Shown here: piece after piece, positions 1 to 8,437 of the stretch
How positions within the stretch are numbered: the stretch's first letter is position 1
Layout of the letters: each line of letters starts with the position of its first letter
Assembly: GCF_002386445.1 (NCBI RefSeq)
Contig: NZ_DGIR01000054.1
Span: forward strand, 1 to 64,000
Length of the DNA: 64,000 nucleotides
Direction: 5' to 3'
From: Pseudomonas sp. UBA4617
GTDB lineage: Bacteria; Pseudomonadota; Gammaproteobacteria; Pseudomonadales; Pseudomonadaceae
Made by a program: the position numbers and the translations under genes
Notes under the pieces: model-generated
Told to the model about the DNA's origin: nothing
Seen by the model: the letters and a program-made list of their open reading frames with translations, nothing else
Databases searched by the model: none

Positions 1-12
1 TGTGCAGTACCT

Positions 13-40
13 GTGGGAGCGGGTTTACCCCGCGAAGAGG
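13..40. repeat. REP-like fragment at window edge
   Basis: A short GC-rich stretch containing gggagcgggtttaccccgcg resembles the conserved core of the REP palindromes found elsewhere in the window (for example 39942-39972). It lies just downstream of the gbdR stop codon. Only part of the element is visible at the edge, so the call rests on resemblance alone. Confidence 0.45.
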
Positions 41-51
41 CCAGTGCCGTT

Positions 52-1158
52 TCAGAGCCTTACACTGGCAAAGGTCGACTCGTTGCGCGCCTGGCTCAAG
101 GCGGCCATCGGGCCGCTGTGCGGCGACAGGGTCATGGCCTGCGGGATCGGCATCATGGCCACCTGTTGCGCGGTATTGGAACCCACACGCTCGTCACGCG
201 GCGGAATGCCGAAATACTCGCGGTAGCACTTGGAGAAGTGCGGGGTCGACACGAAGCCGCATACCGAGGCCACCTCGATGATCGACATCGGCGTCTGCTT
301 CAGCAACTGCCGGGCGCGGATCAGGCGCAGCTTCAGGTAATAGCGCGATGGCGAACAGTGCAGGTACTTCTGGAACAGCCGCTCGAGCTGGCGGCGCGAT
401 ACCGACACGTACACCGCCAGTTCATCCAGGTCGATCGGCTCTTCGAGGTTGGCCTCCATCAACGCGACGATCTCCTGCAGCTTCGGCTGGTTGGTGCCGA
501 GCATGTGCTTGAGCGGCACGCGCTGGTGGTCCTGTTCGTTGCGAATACGCTCGTAGACGAACATCTCCGAGATCGCCGCCGACAGCTCGCGGCCATGGTC
601 GCGGCTGATCAGGTGCAGCATCATGTCCAGCGGCGCGGTGCCGCCGGAGCTGGTAAAGCGGTTACGGTCCAGGGTGAACAGGCGGGTACTCATGTTCACC
701 CGCGGGTAGGCCTCCTGCATGGCCGCCAGGCATTCCCAGTGCACGCTGCAATCGAAACCGTCAAGCAGGCCGGCGCAAGCCAGTGCCCAGCTGCCGGTGC
801 ACACCGCACCCAGGCGGCGCGACTGGCGGGCCTGGGCCTGCAGCCAGGTGACATGCTCACGGGTAACGGTGCGCTGGATGCCGACGCCGCCGCAGACGAT
901 GACGGTGTCCATCGGCGGGGCGCTGTGCATGGCCGCGTCCGGGGTGATCTGCAGGCCGTCGCTGGCCCACACCTGGCCGCCATCGACGGTCAGGGTGTGC
1001 CAGCGGTACAGCTCGCGACCGGACAGCTGGTTGGCCATGCGCAGCGGCTCTACGGCCGATGCCAGGGAAATCAGGGTGAAATTGTCCAGAAGGAGAAACC
1101 CGATGGACTGGGGGGTTGTGCGGTTCTGGGTTGGGTTCCCGGAGGTGTACGACGTCAT
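52..1158 (-). CDS. gbdR: GbdR, AraC-family activator of glycine betaine catabolism
   Basis: 368 residues of the GlxA-like AraC subfamily. The N-terminal two thirds is a DJ-1/PfpI-like (class I glutamine amidotransferase fold) sensing domain starting at SIGFLLLDNFTLISLASAVE. The C-terminal AraC helix-turn-helix pair lies around residues 220-325 (VSRRQLERLFQKYL and IIEVASVCGFVSTPHFSKCY). In Pseudomonas, GbdR senses glycine betaine and dimethylglycine and activates betaine, choline and carnitine uptake and catabolism genes. The assignment rests on domain layout plus position: serine dehydratase and the cbcXWV importer lie next to it in the order known from P. aeruginosa and P. putida. The ATG at 1158 is followed directly by a typical N-terminus. 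Other GlxA-type regulators of this cluster type could look similar. Confidence 0.88.
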   Translation of the reverse strand: MTSYTSGNPTQNRTTPQSIGFLLLDNFTLISLASAVEPLRMANQLSGRELYRWHTLTVDGGQVWASDGLQITPDAAMHSAPPMDTVIVCGGVGIQRTVTREHVTWLQAQARQSRRLGAVCTGSWALACAGLLDGFDCSVHWECLAAMQEAYPRVNMSTRLFTLDRNRFTSSGGTAPLDMMLHLISRDHGRELSAAISEMFVYERIRNEQDHQRVPLKHMLGTNQPKLQEIVALMEANLEEPIDLDELAVYVSVSRRQLERLFQKYLHCSPSRYYLKLRLIRARQLLKQTPMSIIEVASVCGFVSTPHFSKCYREYFGIPPRDERVGSNTAQQVAMMPIPQAMTLSPHSGPMAALSQARNESTFASVRL

Positions 1159-1547
1159 CGCGATTTCTCCTCACACAAATGCAGGGTGTGTGCCTCAGGC
1201 GGGCACTGATTTTCTTGTTATGGCCCCCGGGTTCATGTGCAGGGGGCTTGTTTCCAATATCAACGCAAAGGCCGTGCCTGAAATTGAACGGCCATCCAAA
1301 AAAACCTGAAAACGACGCCTTCCTCCGGCAAATCAGGTACTTCGATCGCGTTGACTGGTCTTCGCAAAGCACCGTCCTAGCGCTTCGCATGCAGCAACTG
1401 AGCAATTTGGTGACACGCAATGTGCAGGTTGCCCAGAAACGACACTATTGAGTGTCACCGACAATGCTCGTACTGATAGCGACAGCCGACGATTGGTCAG
1501 CTCAGGTCACGCACTGAAACAGGGCACGGCGCACTTGAAACGTTCAA
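1159..1547. other. gbdR upstream region, no gene seen
   Basis: About 390 bases separate the gbdR start from a REP pair. The stretch is less GC-rich than its surroundings and must hold the gbdR promoter. I could not identify a convincing coding region, tRNA or clear operator in it. The reading frames crossing it lack plausible protein features. Confidence 0.5.
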
Positions 1548-1624
1548 GGGCCTCATCGCGGATGACGCTGCTCCTACAGGGAATGCATGACCCTGCAGGA
1601 ACGGATTCATCCGCGATGAGGCCC
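1548..1624. repeat. REP/BIME inverted pair
   Basis: An 18-base arm (1548-1565, gggcctcatcgcggatga) is repeated as an exact reverse complement at 1607-1624. The 41-base spacer itself carries an imperfect ctcctacaggg/ccctgcagga inverted match. This is the layout of Pseudomonas REP pairs, and it sits between sdaB and the gbdR upstream region. Confidence 0.85.
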
Positions 1625-1641
1625 TCAAGGGGACTCGACAC

Positions 1642-3018
1642 TCAGCATTCGATGGCGCTGACGGCCAGGCCACCGCGCGAGGTCTCCTTGTATTTGTCGT
1701 GCATGTCGGCCCCGGTGTCACGCATGGTGCGGATCACCTGGTCGAGGGAAATGAAGTGCTCGCCGTCACCACGCAAGGCCATCTGCACCGCATTGATGGC
1801 TTTCACCGCAGCAATGGCGTTGCGCTCGATGCACGGCACCTGGACCAACCCGCCAACCGGGTCGCAGGTCAGGCCGAGGTTGTGTTCCAGGGCGATTTCG
1901 GCGGCGTTTTCCACCTGCGGCGGGGTCGCCCCCAGCACTTCGGCCAGCCCGGCCGCGGCCATGGCACAGGCCGAGCCGACTTCGCCCTGGCAGCCAACCT
2001 CGGCACCGGAAATCGACGCGTTCTTCTTGCACAGGATGCCTACCGCAGCCGCGGCGAGGAAGAAGTCGACCACGCTGGATTCGGTTACCGCGTCACTGAA
2101 GCGCATGTAGTAATGCAGCACCGCCGGAATGATGCCGGCAGCGCCGTTGGTCGGCGCGGTGACCATGCGCCCACCGGCAGCGTTCTCTTCGTTGACCGCG
2201 AGGGCGAACAGGTTGACCCATTCCATGGCGCTCATGGTCGAGCCGATCACGTTGGGCTTGCCGATTTCCTGCAGGCTGCGGTGCAGCTTGGCAGCGCGAC
2301 GCCGCACATTCAGGCCGCCGGGCAACGTGCCTTCGTACTTCAGGCCATTGTTGACGCACTCCTGCATGGCCTCCCAGAGCTTGTGCAGGCCGGCGCGGAT
2401 CTCTTCCTCGCTGCGCCAGACCTTCTCGTTGGCCATCATCAATTGCGACACGCTGAGGTCGTTTTGCTTGCACAGGCGCAGCAGCTCGGCGGCGCTGTTG
2501 AAGTCGTATGGCAGCTCGGTCTGGTCGGCATCCAGCACGCCACTGGCAGCCTGGGCGGCATCGACCACGAAGCCGCCACCCACCGAGTAGTAGGTGTCGC
2601 GGTGCAGCTCGCCCTGCTCGCCTTCGGCAATCAGGGTCATGGCGTTGGGATGGTACGGAAGGTTCTCGTCCAGCAGCAGCATGTCGCGGGCCCAGATGAA
2701 CTCGATGGGCAGGCGGTTATCCAGCAGCAGCGTGCCGGTTTCCCGCAGGTCGGCGATACGCGGCACGATCTGGGTCGGGTCAATGGCATCAGGCCATTCG
2801 CCCATCAGGCCCATGATGGTGGCGTTGTCGGTGCCGTGACCGATGCCGGTGGCCGACAGCGAGCCATACAGGCGCACTTCGATCCGCTTCACACGCTCCA
2901 GCTCGCCGCGTTCGCGCAGGCCCTGAACGAACAGGGCGCCGGCACGCATGGGGCCGACGGTGTGGGAGCTGGAAGGCCCGACACCGATCTTGAACAGGTC
3001 GAACACGCTGATGGCCAT
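1642..3018 (-). CDS. sdaB: L-serine ammonia-lyase (serine dehydratase)
   Basis: 458 residues. Converts L-serine to pyruvate and ammonia, the terminal step when betaine-derived glycine is turned into serine. It is the single-chain iron-sulfur type: N-terminal beta domain (MAISVFDLFKIGVGPSSSHT, typical of SdaA/SdaB) followed by the alpha domain with cluster-ligand cysteines in CKKNASISGAEVGCQGEVG and VPCIERN. I chose ATG 3018 because the family N-terminus begins there and AGAGGTG lies about 9 bases upstream; the open frame continues further 5' without family similarity. It lies next to gbdR and is divergent from cbcXWV, matching the P. aeruginosa sdaB context. The sdaA/sdaB naming is by context. 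Confidence 0.93.
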   Translation of the reverse strand: MAISVFDLFKIGVGPSSSHTVGPMRAGALFVQGLRERGELERVKRIEVRLYGSLSATGIGHGTDNATIMGLMGEWPDAIDPTQIVPRIADLRETGTLLLDNRLPIEFIWARDMLLLDENLPYHPNAMTLIAEGEQGELHRDTYYSVGGGFVVDAAQAASGVLDADQTELPYDFNSAAELLRLCKQNDLSVSQLMMANEKVWRSEEEIRAGLHKLWEAMQECVNNGLKYEGTLPGGLNVRRRAAKLHRSLQEIGKPNVIGSTMSAMEWVNLFALAVNEENAAGGRMVTAPTNGAAGIIPAVLHYYMRFSDAVTESSVVDFFLAAAAVGILCKKNASISGAEVGCQGEVGSACAMAAAGLAEVLGATPPQVENAAEIALEHNLGLTCDPVGGLVQVPCIERNAIAAVKAINAVQMALRGDGEHFISLDQVIRTMRDTGADMHDKYKETSRGGLAVSAIEC

Positions 3019-3269
3019 TGTCGAATCACCTCTTGCTGGGCTTGTCTCTGCGCGCCATGCGCAGGGCGGGGCAGCTGCTAGGCTGAAGCAGCAGGCCGCC
3101 TTGAATGCACGCATCATCGGGCTTTTGTCGTAGCCCTCGCCGTCTGCAACCGACGTAATTTTGTCCAGCAGCGCCGCACGATTCCGGCCCTCAGCACGCC
3201 GTTTTACGGCGGCCTGGTGACGTAAAAATGCGGCCGAGGGGGTGGAAAAATCCATAAGCGACATCGTCT

Positions 3270-3304
3270 GTACTGGATACGACCCGTTCCGTACTGGTTA
3301 CGAC
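3270..3304 (+). promoter_or_regulatory. Tandem operator candidate upstream of cbcX (possible GbdR site)
   Basis: Two near-identical 14-mers, gtactggatacgac (3270-3283) and gtactggttacgac (3291-3304), are direct repeats starting exactly 21 bases apart, i.e. two helical turns. This is the geometry of AraC-family activator sites. They lie about 160 bases before cbcX inside the 442-base divergent region between sdaB (start 3018) and cbcX (start 3461). The GbdR assignment is inference from the adjacent regulator. I see no gene in the rest of that region. Confidence 0.55.
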
Positions 3305-3460
3305 TCCACCAGTAGGCGATTGCCCAGCGCTGGAGGATTATCGAAAGCGACTCGTAAAGCACGGCCACGCATCCTGCCCTCTGCAGGCCTTGTCGACCGG
3401 ACACCCAGAATGCCCGGCGACCCACGCGAACCCGAAGACAAAATCCACAGGAGTCCATCC

Positions 3461-4408
3461 ATGAAAGGTTCACTCTCGCTGTTGCTGGCTGCGATGCTGA
3501 CAGCGCCCGTGCTGGCCCATGCCGCCGAGCCCGAGCAATGTCAGACGGTCAGGTTCTCGGATGTCGGCTGGACCGACATCACGGTCACCACCGCCACCAC
3601 CAGCGTTGTGCTCGAAGCACTGGGTTACAAGACCCACACCACCATGATCTCGGTACCGGTGACCTACAAGTCGCTGGCCACCGGCAAGGACCTGGATGTG
3701 TTTCTCGGCAACTGGATGCCGACCATGGAGAACGACATCAAGCAGTATCGCGACGCCGGCACCGTAGAAACCGTGCGCGCCAACCTGGAGAACGCCAAGT
3801 ACACCCTGGCAGTGCCCCAGGCGCTGTATGACAAGGGCCTGAAGGATTTCAGCGACATTCCCAAGTTCAAGAAGGAACTCGACAGCAAGATCTACGGCAT
3901 CGAGCCGGGCAACGATGGCAACCGCACCATCCAGAGCATGATCGACAAGAACGCCTTCGGCCTGAAAGACGCCGGTTTCAAGATCGTGCAGTCCAGCGAG
4001 GCCGGCATGCTGTCGCAGGTCGACCGTGCGCAGAAGCGCGGCGAAGCCATCGTGTTCCTCGGTTGGGAACCGCACCCGATGAACACCCGTTTCAAGATGC
4101 AGTACCTGACCGGCGGGGACGACTTCTTCGGCCCCGAGTTCGGCAAGGCGACCGTATTGACCAACACCCGCAAGGGCTATGTGCAGGAATGCAGCAACGT
4201 TGGCCAGCTGTTGAAGAACCTGTCGTTCGAGCTCAAGGATGAAAGCACCATGATGGGCTATGTCCTGGACGACAAGATGAAACCCGAAGCGGCGGCCAAG
4301 AAGTGGCTCAAGGAAAACCCAGCCAAGCTGGATGCCTGGCTGGCCGGTGTGACTACCGTGGACGGCAAACCAGGCCTCGAGGCAGCCAAGGCCAAGCTGA
4401 CGCAATAA
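3461..4408 (+). CDS. cbcX: Choline/betaine/carnitine ABC transporter substrate-binding protein
   Basis: 315 residues. Periplasmic binding protein of the OpuAC/ProX family, expected to deliver choline, betaine or carnitine to CbcWV. It has a signal peptide (MKGSLSLLLAAMLTAPVLAHA, cleavage near residue 21), and aromatic-rich segments such as VGWTDITVT and FLGNWMPTMEND, which in this family form the cage for the quaternary ammonium group. The open frame extends upstream, but ATG 3461 starts the signal peptide and is preceded by acaggag. It is first in cbcX-cbcW-cbcV, divergent from sdaB and near gbdR, matching PA5378-PA5376. Fine ligand preference cannot be read from sequence. Confidence 0.9.
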   Translation: MKGSLSLLLAAMLTAPVLAHAAEPEQCQTVRFSDVGWTDITVTTATTSVVLEALGYKTHTTMISVPVTYKSLATGKDLDVFLGNWMPTMENDIKQYRDAGTVETVRANLENAKYTLAVPQALYDKGLKDFSDIPKFKKELDSKIYGIEPGNDGNRTIQSMIDKNAFGLKDAGFKIVQSSEAGMLSQVDRAQKRGEAIVFLGWEPHPMNTRFKMQYLTGGDDFFGPEFGKATVLTNTRKGYVQECSNVGQLLKNLSFELKDESTMMGYVLDDKMKPEAAAKKWLKENPAKLDAWLAGVTTVDGKPGLEAAKAKLTQ

Positions 4409-4429
4409 CGAAATATGCAATAGCGCTAC

Positions 4430-4457
4430 CCCGGGGCCGGAGCGTGTCTGCCCCGGG
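4430..4457 (+). terminator. Intra-operon hairpin between cbcX and cbcW
   Basis: The arms cccgggg (4430-4436) and ccccggg (4451-4457) form a 7-bp GC helix in the 84-base gap after the binding-protein gene. There is no T tract. Such hairpins often raise the level of the binding protein over the permease by attenuation or 3'-end protection of mRNA; that role is inference. Confidence 0.4.
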
Positions 4458-4492
4458 TTGAGTTCAATCTATGCAGGTGGAAGCTCGCTATC

Positions 4493-5338
4493 ATGCTTAT
4501 CGATCAGAAAATACCCCTGGGACAGTACATCGCGTCGTTCGTCGAATGGCTGACCCAGAACGGCGCGAATTATTTCGACGCCATCGCCCAAGGCCTGGAG
4601 TTCATGATCCATGGCGTCACCAGTGCCCTGACCTGGTTCAACCCGTTCGTCCTAATCGCCCTGTTCGCCGCCCTGGCGCACCTGATCCAGCGCAAGTGGG
4701 CGCTGACCGCATTCGTTGCCCTGTCGTTCCTGCTGATCCTCAACCTGGGTTACTGGCAGGAAACCATGGAAACCCTGGCGCAGGTCACCTTCGCCACGGT
4801 GGTGTGCGTGGCCATCGGCGTGCCGCTGGGCATCGTCGCCGCACACAAGCCAATGTTCTACACCGCCATGCGCCCGGTGCTCGACCTGATGCAGACGGTC
4901 CCCACCTTCGTCTACCTGATTCCCACCCTGACCCTGTTCGGTCTGGGTGTGGTGCCGGGGCTGATCTCGACGGTGGTGTTCGCCATCGCCGCGCCGATCC
5001 GCCTGACCTACCTGGGCATCTGTGATGTACCGCAGGAGCTGATGGACGCCGGCAAGGCGTTTGGCTGCTCGCGCCGCCAGCTGCTAACCCGTATCGAACT
5101 GCCGCACGCGATGCCGAGCATCGCCGCCGGCGTAACCCAGTGCATCATGCTGTCGCTGTCGATGGTGGTGATTGCCGCCCTGGTCGGCGCTGACGGCCTG
5201 GGCAAACCTGTGGTCAACGCACTGAACACCGCTGATATCTCCCTGGGCTTCGAAGCGGGCCTGGCGATCGTGCTGCTGGCGATCATGCTCGACCGTATCT
5301 GCAAGCAACCGGACCTGCCGGCAAGGGGTGAAGCATGA
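4493..5338 (+). CDS. cbcW: Choline/betaine/carnitine ABC transporter permease
   Basis: 281 residues. Inner-membrane permease of the ProW/OpuAB type with several hydrophobic helices (for example FVLIALFAALAHLI, TAFVALSFLLILNLGY, ISTVVFAIAAPI). The ATPase-contacting EAA-type loop is DVPQELMDAGKAFGCSRRQL around residues 175-200. The start at 4493 gives the usual length and topology. Its 3' end overlaps cbcV by 4 bases (ATGA), implying translational coupling. It forms the membrane channel of CbcXWV. Confidence 0.91.
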   Translation: MLIDQKIPLGQYIASFVEWLTQNGANYFDAIAQGLEFMIHGVTSALTWFNPFVLIALFAALAHLIQRKWALTAFVALSFLLILNLGYWQETMETLAQVTFATVVCVAIGVPLGIVAAHKPMFYTAMRPVLDLMQTVPTFVYLIPTLTLFGLGVVPGLISTVVFAIAAPIRLTYLGICDVPQELMDAGKAFGCSRRQLLTRIELPHAMPSIAAGVTQCIMLSLSMVVIAALVGADGLGKPVVNALNTADISLGFEAGLAIVLLAIMLDRICKQPDLPARGEA

Positions 5339-6513
5339 GTATCATTCGATTCGAAGACGTCGACGTCATCTTCTCCAGCAAGCCGCGCGAGGCGCTGGCG
5401 CTGCTCGACCAAGGCAAGACCCGCGAGCAGATCCTCAAGGAAACCGGCCTGGTGGTGGGTGTCGAGAAGGCCAACCTGGACATCCAGAAGGGCGAGATCT
5501 GCGTACTGATGGGCTTGTCAGGCTCGGGCAAGTCGAGCCTGCTGCGTTGTATCAACGGCCTCAACACTGTCAGCCGCGGCAAGCTGTTCGTCGAACACGA
5601 AGGCAAGCACATCGACATTGCCCACTGCACCCCGGCCGAGCTGAAGATGATGCGCACCAAGCGCATTGCCATGGTGTTCCAGAAGTTTGCCCTGATGCCT
5701 TGGCTGACAGTGCGCGAGAACATCAGCTTTGGCCTGGAAATGCAGGGCCGGCCTGAGAAGGAACGGCGCAAGCTGGTTGACGAGAAACTCGAACTGGTGG
5801 GTCTGGCCCAGTGGCGCAACAAGAAGCCGGACGAACTGTCTGGCGGCATGCAACAGCGCGTGGGCCTGGCCCGGGCGCTGGCGATGGATGCCGACATCCT
5901 GCTGATGGACGAACCGTTCTCGGCACTCGACCCGCTGATCCGCCAGGGCCTGCAAGATGAGTTGCTGGGCCTGCAGGCGAAGCTGAGCAAGACCATCGTG
6001 TTCGTCAGCCACGACCTGGACGAGGCGTTGAAGCTGGGTAGTCGCATCGCGATCATGAAGGACGGGCGGATCATCCAGTACAGCAAGCCGGAAGAGATCG
6101 TGCTGAACCCGGCCGACGAATATGTGCGCACCTTCGTCGCTCATACCAACCCACTGAACGTATTGTGCGGCCGCAGCCTGATGCGCAGCCTGGACAAGTG
6201 CAAGCGGGTCAACGGCTCGGTGTGCCTGGACCCGGGCGGCGATTCCTGGCTGGACCTGGGCGAAGGCAACTCGATCAAGCGTGCGCGTCAGGGCCAGAAC
6301 GGCCTGGAGATGCAGAACTGGGCACCGGGGCAGTCGGTGGAAGGCCTGGGCCGCAAGCCAACCCTGGTGCAGGCGGATATCGGCATGCGTGATGCGCTGC
6401 AGATTCGCTACCACACCGGCAACAAGCTGGTGCTGCAGGAAAATGACAAGGTGGTGGGTATTCTCGGCGACAGCGAGCTGTATCACGCGCTGCTGGGCAA
6501 GAACCACGGTTGA
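5335..6513 (+). CDS. cbcV: Choline/betaine/carnitine ABC transporter ATP-binding protein
   Basis: 392 residues. ATPase of the ProV/OpuAA family powering uptake through CbcW. Visible motifs are Walker A GLSGSGKSS (residue about 60), Q-loop VFQKFALMPW, signature LSGGMQQR and Walker B ILLMDEPFSALD with H-loop VSHD. A C-terminal extension of about 120 residues follows the ATPase core; this is where ProV homologues carry regulatory (often CBS) domains. The start overlaps the cbcW stop. It is the last gene of the operon and is followed by a REP pair. Confidence 0.92.
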   Translation: MSIIRFEDVDVIFSSKPREALALLDQGKTREQILKETGLVVGVEKANLDIQKGEICVLMGLSGSGKSSLLRCINGLNTVSRGKLFVEHEGKHIDIAHCTPAELKMMRTKRIAMVFQKFALMPWLTVRENISFGLEMQGRPEKERRKLVDEKLELVGLAQWRNKKPDELSGGMQQRVGLARALAMDADILLMDEPFSALDPLIRQGLQDELLGLQAKLSKTIVFVSHDLDEALKLGSRIAIMKDGRIIQYSKPEEIVLNPADEYVRTFVAHTNPLNVLCGRSLMRSLDKCKRVNGSVCLDPGGDSWLDLGEGNSIKRARQGQNGLEMQNWAPGQSVEGLGRKPTLVQADIGMRDALQIRYHTGNKLVLQENDKVVGILGDSELYHALLGKNHG

Positions 6514-6534
6514 TGGCATTGGGGCCGCCTTGCG

Positions 6535-6606
6535 GCCCATCGCGGCTAAAGCCGAGCCTGCAGGAGAACAGGTGTTCCTGTAGGCGCGGCTTTAGCCGCG
6601 ATGGGC
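6535..6606. repeat. REP/BIME inverted pair
   Basis: A perfect 20-bp inverted repeat: 6535-6554 (gcccatcgcggctaaagccg) against 6587-6606, with a 32-base spacer that itself contains caggagaacaggtgttcctg. It lies between the convergent ends of cbcV and hisF, where it may also protect transcript ends. Confidence 0.9.
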
Positions 6607-6630
6607 TGCAAAGCAGTCCCAATCACTGTT

Positions 6631-7401
6631 TCAGCGCACCACGATTCCGCGCGAAGCCATGTAGGCCTTGGCTTCCGGCACCGTGTACTCACCAAAGTGG
6701 AAGATGCTGGCCGCCAACACCGCACTGGCATGCCCTTCGAGAATGCCGTCAGCCAGGTGCTGCAGGTTACCCACCCCCCCGGACGCGATGACCGGAATAC
6801 CCAGGGCATCGCTGATCGCGCGGGTGACGCCCAGGTCGAAGCCGTTCTTCATGCCGTCCTGGTCCATGCTGGTCAGCAGGATCTCGCCGGCTCCCAGGCC
6901 CTCCATCTTCTTCGCCCACTCCACTGCATCCAGCCCGGTCGGCTTGCGCCCACCGTGGGTGAAGATTTCCCAGCGCGGTGCTTCACCCGGCGCGGAAACT
7001 TTCTTGGCATCGATGGCTACGACGATGCACTGCGAACCGAAACGGTCGGCCGCCTCGCCGACGAACTCCGGGTTGAACACTGCGGCCGTATTGATCGAGA
7101 CCTTGTCGGCACCGGCATTGAGCAGGTTACGGATGTCCTGCACGGTGCGCACGCCACCGCCCACGGTCAGCGGGATGAACACCTGGCTGGCCATGCGTTC
7201 GACGGTATGCAAGGTGGTGTCGCGGCCATCGACGCTGGCGGTGATGTCGAGGAAGGTGATTTCGTCGGCACCTTGCTCGTCGTAGCGACGGGCGATTTCC
7301 ACCGGGTCGCCGGCATCACGGATGTTCTCGAACTTGACGCCCTTGACCACCCGGCCGTTATCCACGTCCAGGCAAGGGATGATGCGCTTGGCCAGTGCCA
7401 T
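6631..7401 (-). CDS. hisF: Imidazole glycerol phosphate synthase, cyclase subunit HisF
   Basis: 256 residues. (beta/alpha)8-barrel subunit that uses ammonia from HisH to convert PRFAR into imidazole glycerol phosphate and AICAR. The N-terminus MALAKRIIPCLDVDNGRVVK carries the first catalytic Asp; the second is in IVVAIDAKK around residue 130. The phosphate-binding segment IASGGVGN is near residue 200. It is the last gene of the minus-strand run hisB-hisH-DUF2164-hisA-hisF, 10 bases after hisA. Length and start fit the family. Confidence 0.97.
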   Translation of the reverse strand: MALAKRIIPCLDVDNGRVVKGVKFENIRDAGDPVEIARRYDEQGADEITFLDITASVDGRDTTLHTVERMASQVFIPLTVGGGVRTVQDIRNLLNAGADKVSINTAAVFNPEFVGEAADRFGSQCIVVAIDAKKVSAPGEAPRWEIFTHGGRKPTGLDAVEWAKKMEGLGAGEILLTSMDQDGMKNGFDLGVTRAISDALGIPVIASGGVGNLQHLADGILEGHASAVLAASIFHFGEYTVPEAKAYMASRGIVVR

Positions 7402-7411
7402 GGTTCAGTCC

Positions 7412-8149
7412 TCAGCCTTGGTAGTTGTCGCAGAAGGCCTGGGCCTCGGCAACATCGAGGGTGCCTTCGTAGATGGCACGGCCGGTAATGGCACCGATGA
7501 TCCCCGGGGCCTTGGCGTCCAGCAGGGCCTGGATGTCGCCCAGGTTGTGGATACCGCCCGAGGCGATCACCGGGATCGAAGTCGCTTCTGCCAGCGCCTT
7601 GGTGAAGGGCACGTTGCAGCCCTGCATCATGCCGTCCTTGGCGATGTCGGTGTAGACGATCGCCGAGACGCCATCGGCCTCGAAACGCTTGGCCAGGTCG
7701 ATGACCTGCACCGAGCTGACTTCGGCCCAGCCGTCGGTGGCGACGAACCCGTCCTTGGCGTCCAGGCCGACGATGACCTTGCCCGGGAAGGCCTTGCACG
7801 CTTCGGCGACGAACTCTGGCTGCTTGACCGCCTTGGTGCCGATGATCACGTAGCTGACGCCGGCCTTGACGTAGTGCTCGATGGTTTCCAGCGAGCGGAT
7901 GCCACCACCGATCTGTATCGGCAGGGTCGGGTAGCGCTTGGCAATGGCGGTAACCACTTCACCATTGACCGGCTGGCCTTCGAAGGCGCCGTTGAGGTCG
8001 ACCAGGTGCAGGCGGCGGCAGCCACCTTCGACCCACTTGGCGGCCATGCTCACCGGGTCGTCGGAAAATACCGTGGAGTCTTCCATGCGGCCCTGGCGCA
8101 GGCGCACGCAGGCACCGTCCTTCAGATCGATAGCGGGGATAATCAGCAT
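7412..8149 (-). CDS. hisA: Phosphoribosylformimino-5-aminoimidazole carboxamide ribotide isomerase HisA
   Basis: 245 residues. Barrel enzyme isomerising ProFAR to PRFAR, the step before HisHF. Catalytic Asp residues are visible in MLIIPAIDLKDGACVRL (Asp8) and VIVGLDAKDG (about residue 130). The IASGGIHN and GAITGRAIYEG phosphate-binding segments lie in the C-terminal half. The gene stands 27 bases downstream of the DUF2164 gene and 10 bases upstream of hisF, clearly co-transcribed. Confidence 0.97.
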   Translation of the reverse strand: MLIIPAIDLKDGACVRLRQGRMEDSTVFSDDPVSMAAKWVEGGCRRLHLVDLNGAFEGQPVNGEVVTAIAKRYPTLPIQIGGGIRSLETIEHYVKAGVSYVIIGTKAVKQPEFVAEACKAFPGKVIVGLDAKDGFVATDGWAEVSSVQVIDLAKRFEADGVSAIVYTDIAKDGMMQGCNVPFTKALAEATSIPVIASGGIHNLGDIQALLDAKAPGIIGAITGRAIYEGTLDVAEAQAFCDNYQG

Positions 8150-8176
8150 CTTGGGAACCTGTCTGTTCTTGGGGTT

Positions 8177-8437
8177 TCAGGGCTTTTCGAGCGCCCACAG
8201 ATCGCTTTCGATGCTGTCGAACCGCTCCTTGAGGTGCAGCTGAACATCGGCAATCGCCCTGTTGTAGTAATGGGGTGCAATTTCCTTGCTGAACACATCG
8301 AGGACCTCGGCCACCTCGAACGAACCCAGCGTCAACTCGAAACGGTCTTCGAGGAAGCGCTTGAGCGTGTCGAGCGCTGCGCGCTCCTGCTCGGGGGCCA
8401 GGGTGACGACCGGGGCCTTGGTCTTCGATCTGCTCAT
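8177..8437 (-). CDS. DUF2164-family small protein within the his operon
   Basis: 86 residues, no signal peptide or membrane segment. The sequence from ALDTLKRFLEDRFELTLGSF onward matches what I know of DUF2164, a soluble alpha-rich family without a defined function. It starts directly after the hisH stop (hisH ends at 8438, this ATG is at 8437), so it is translated from the his mRNA between hisH and hisA. The placement is conserved among pseudomonads as far as I recall. A role in histidine synthesis is possible but unsupported. Confidence 0.85.
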   Translation of the reverse strand: MSRSKTKAPVVTLAPEQERAALDTLKRFLEDRFELTLGSFEVAEVLDVFSKEIAPHYYNRAIADVQLHLKERFDSIESDLWALEKP

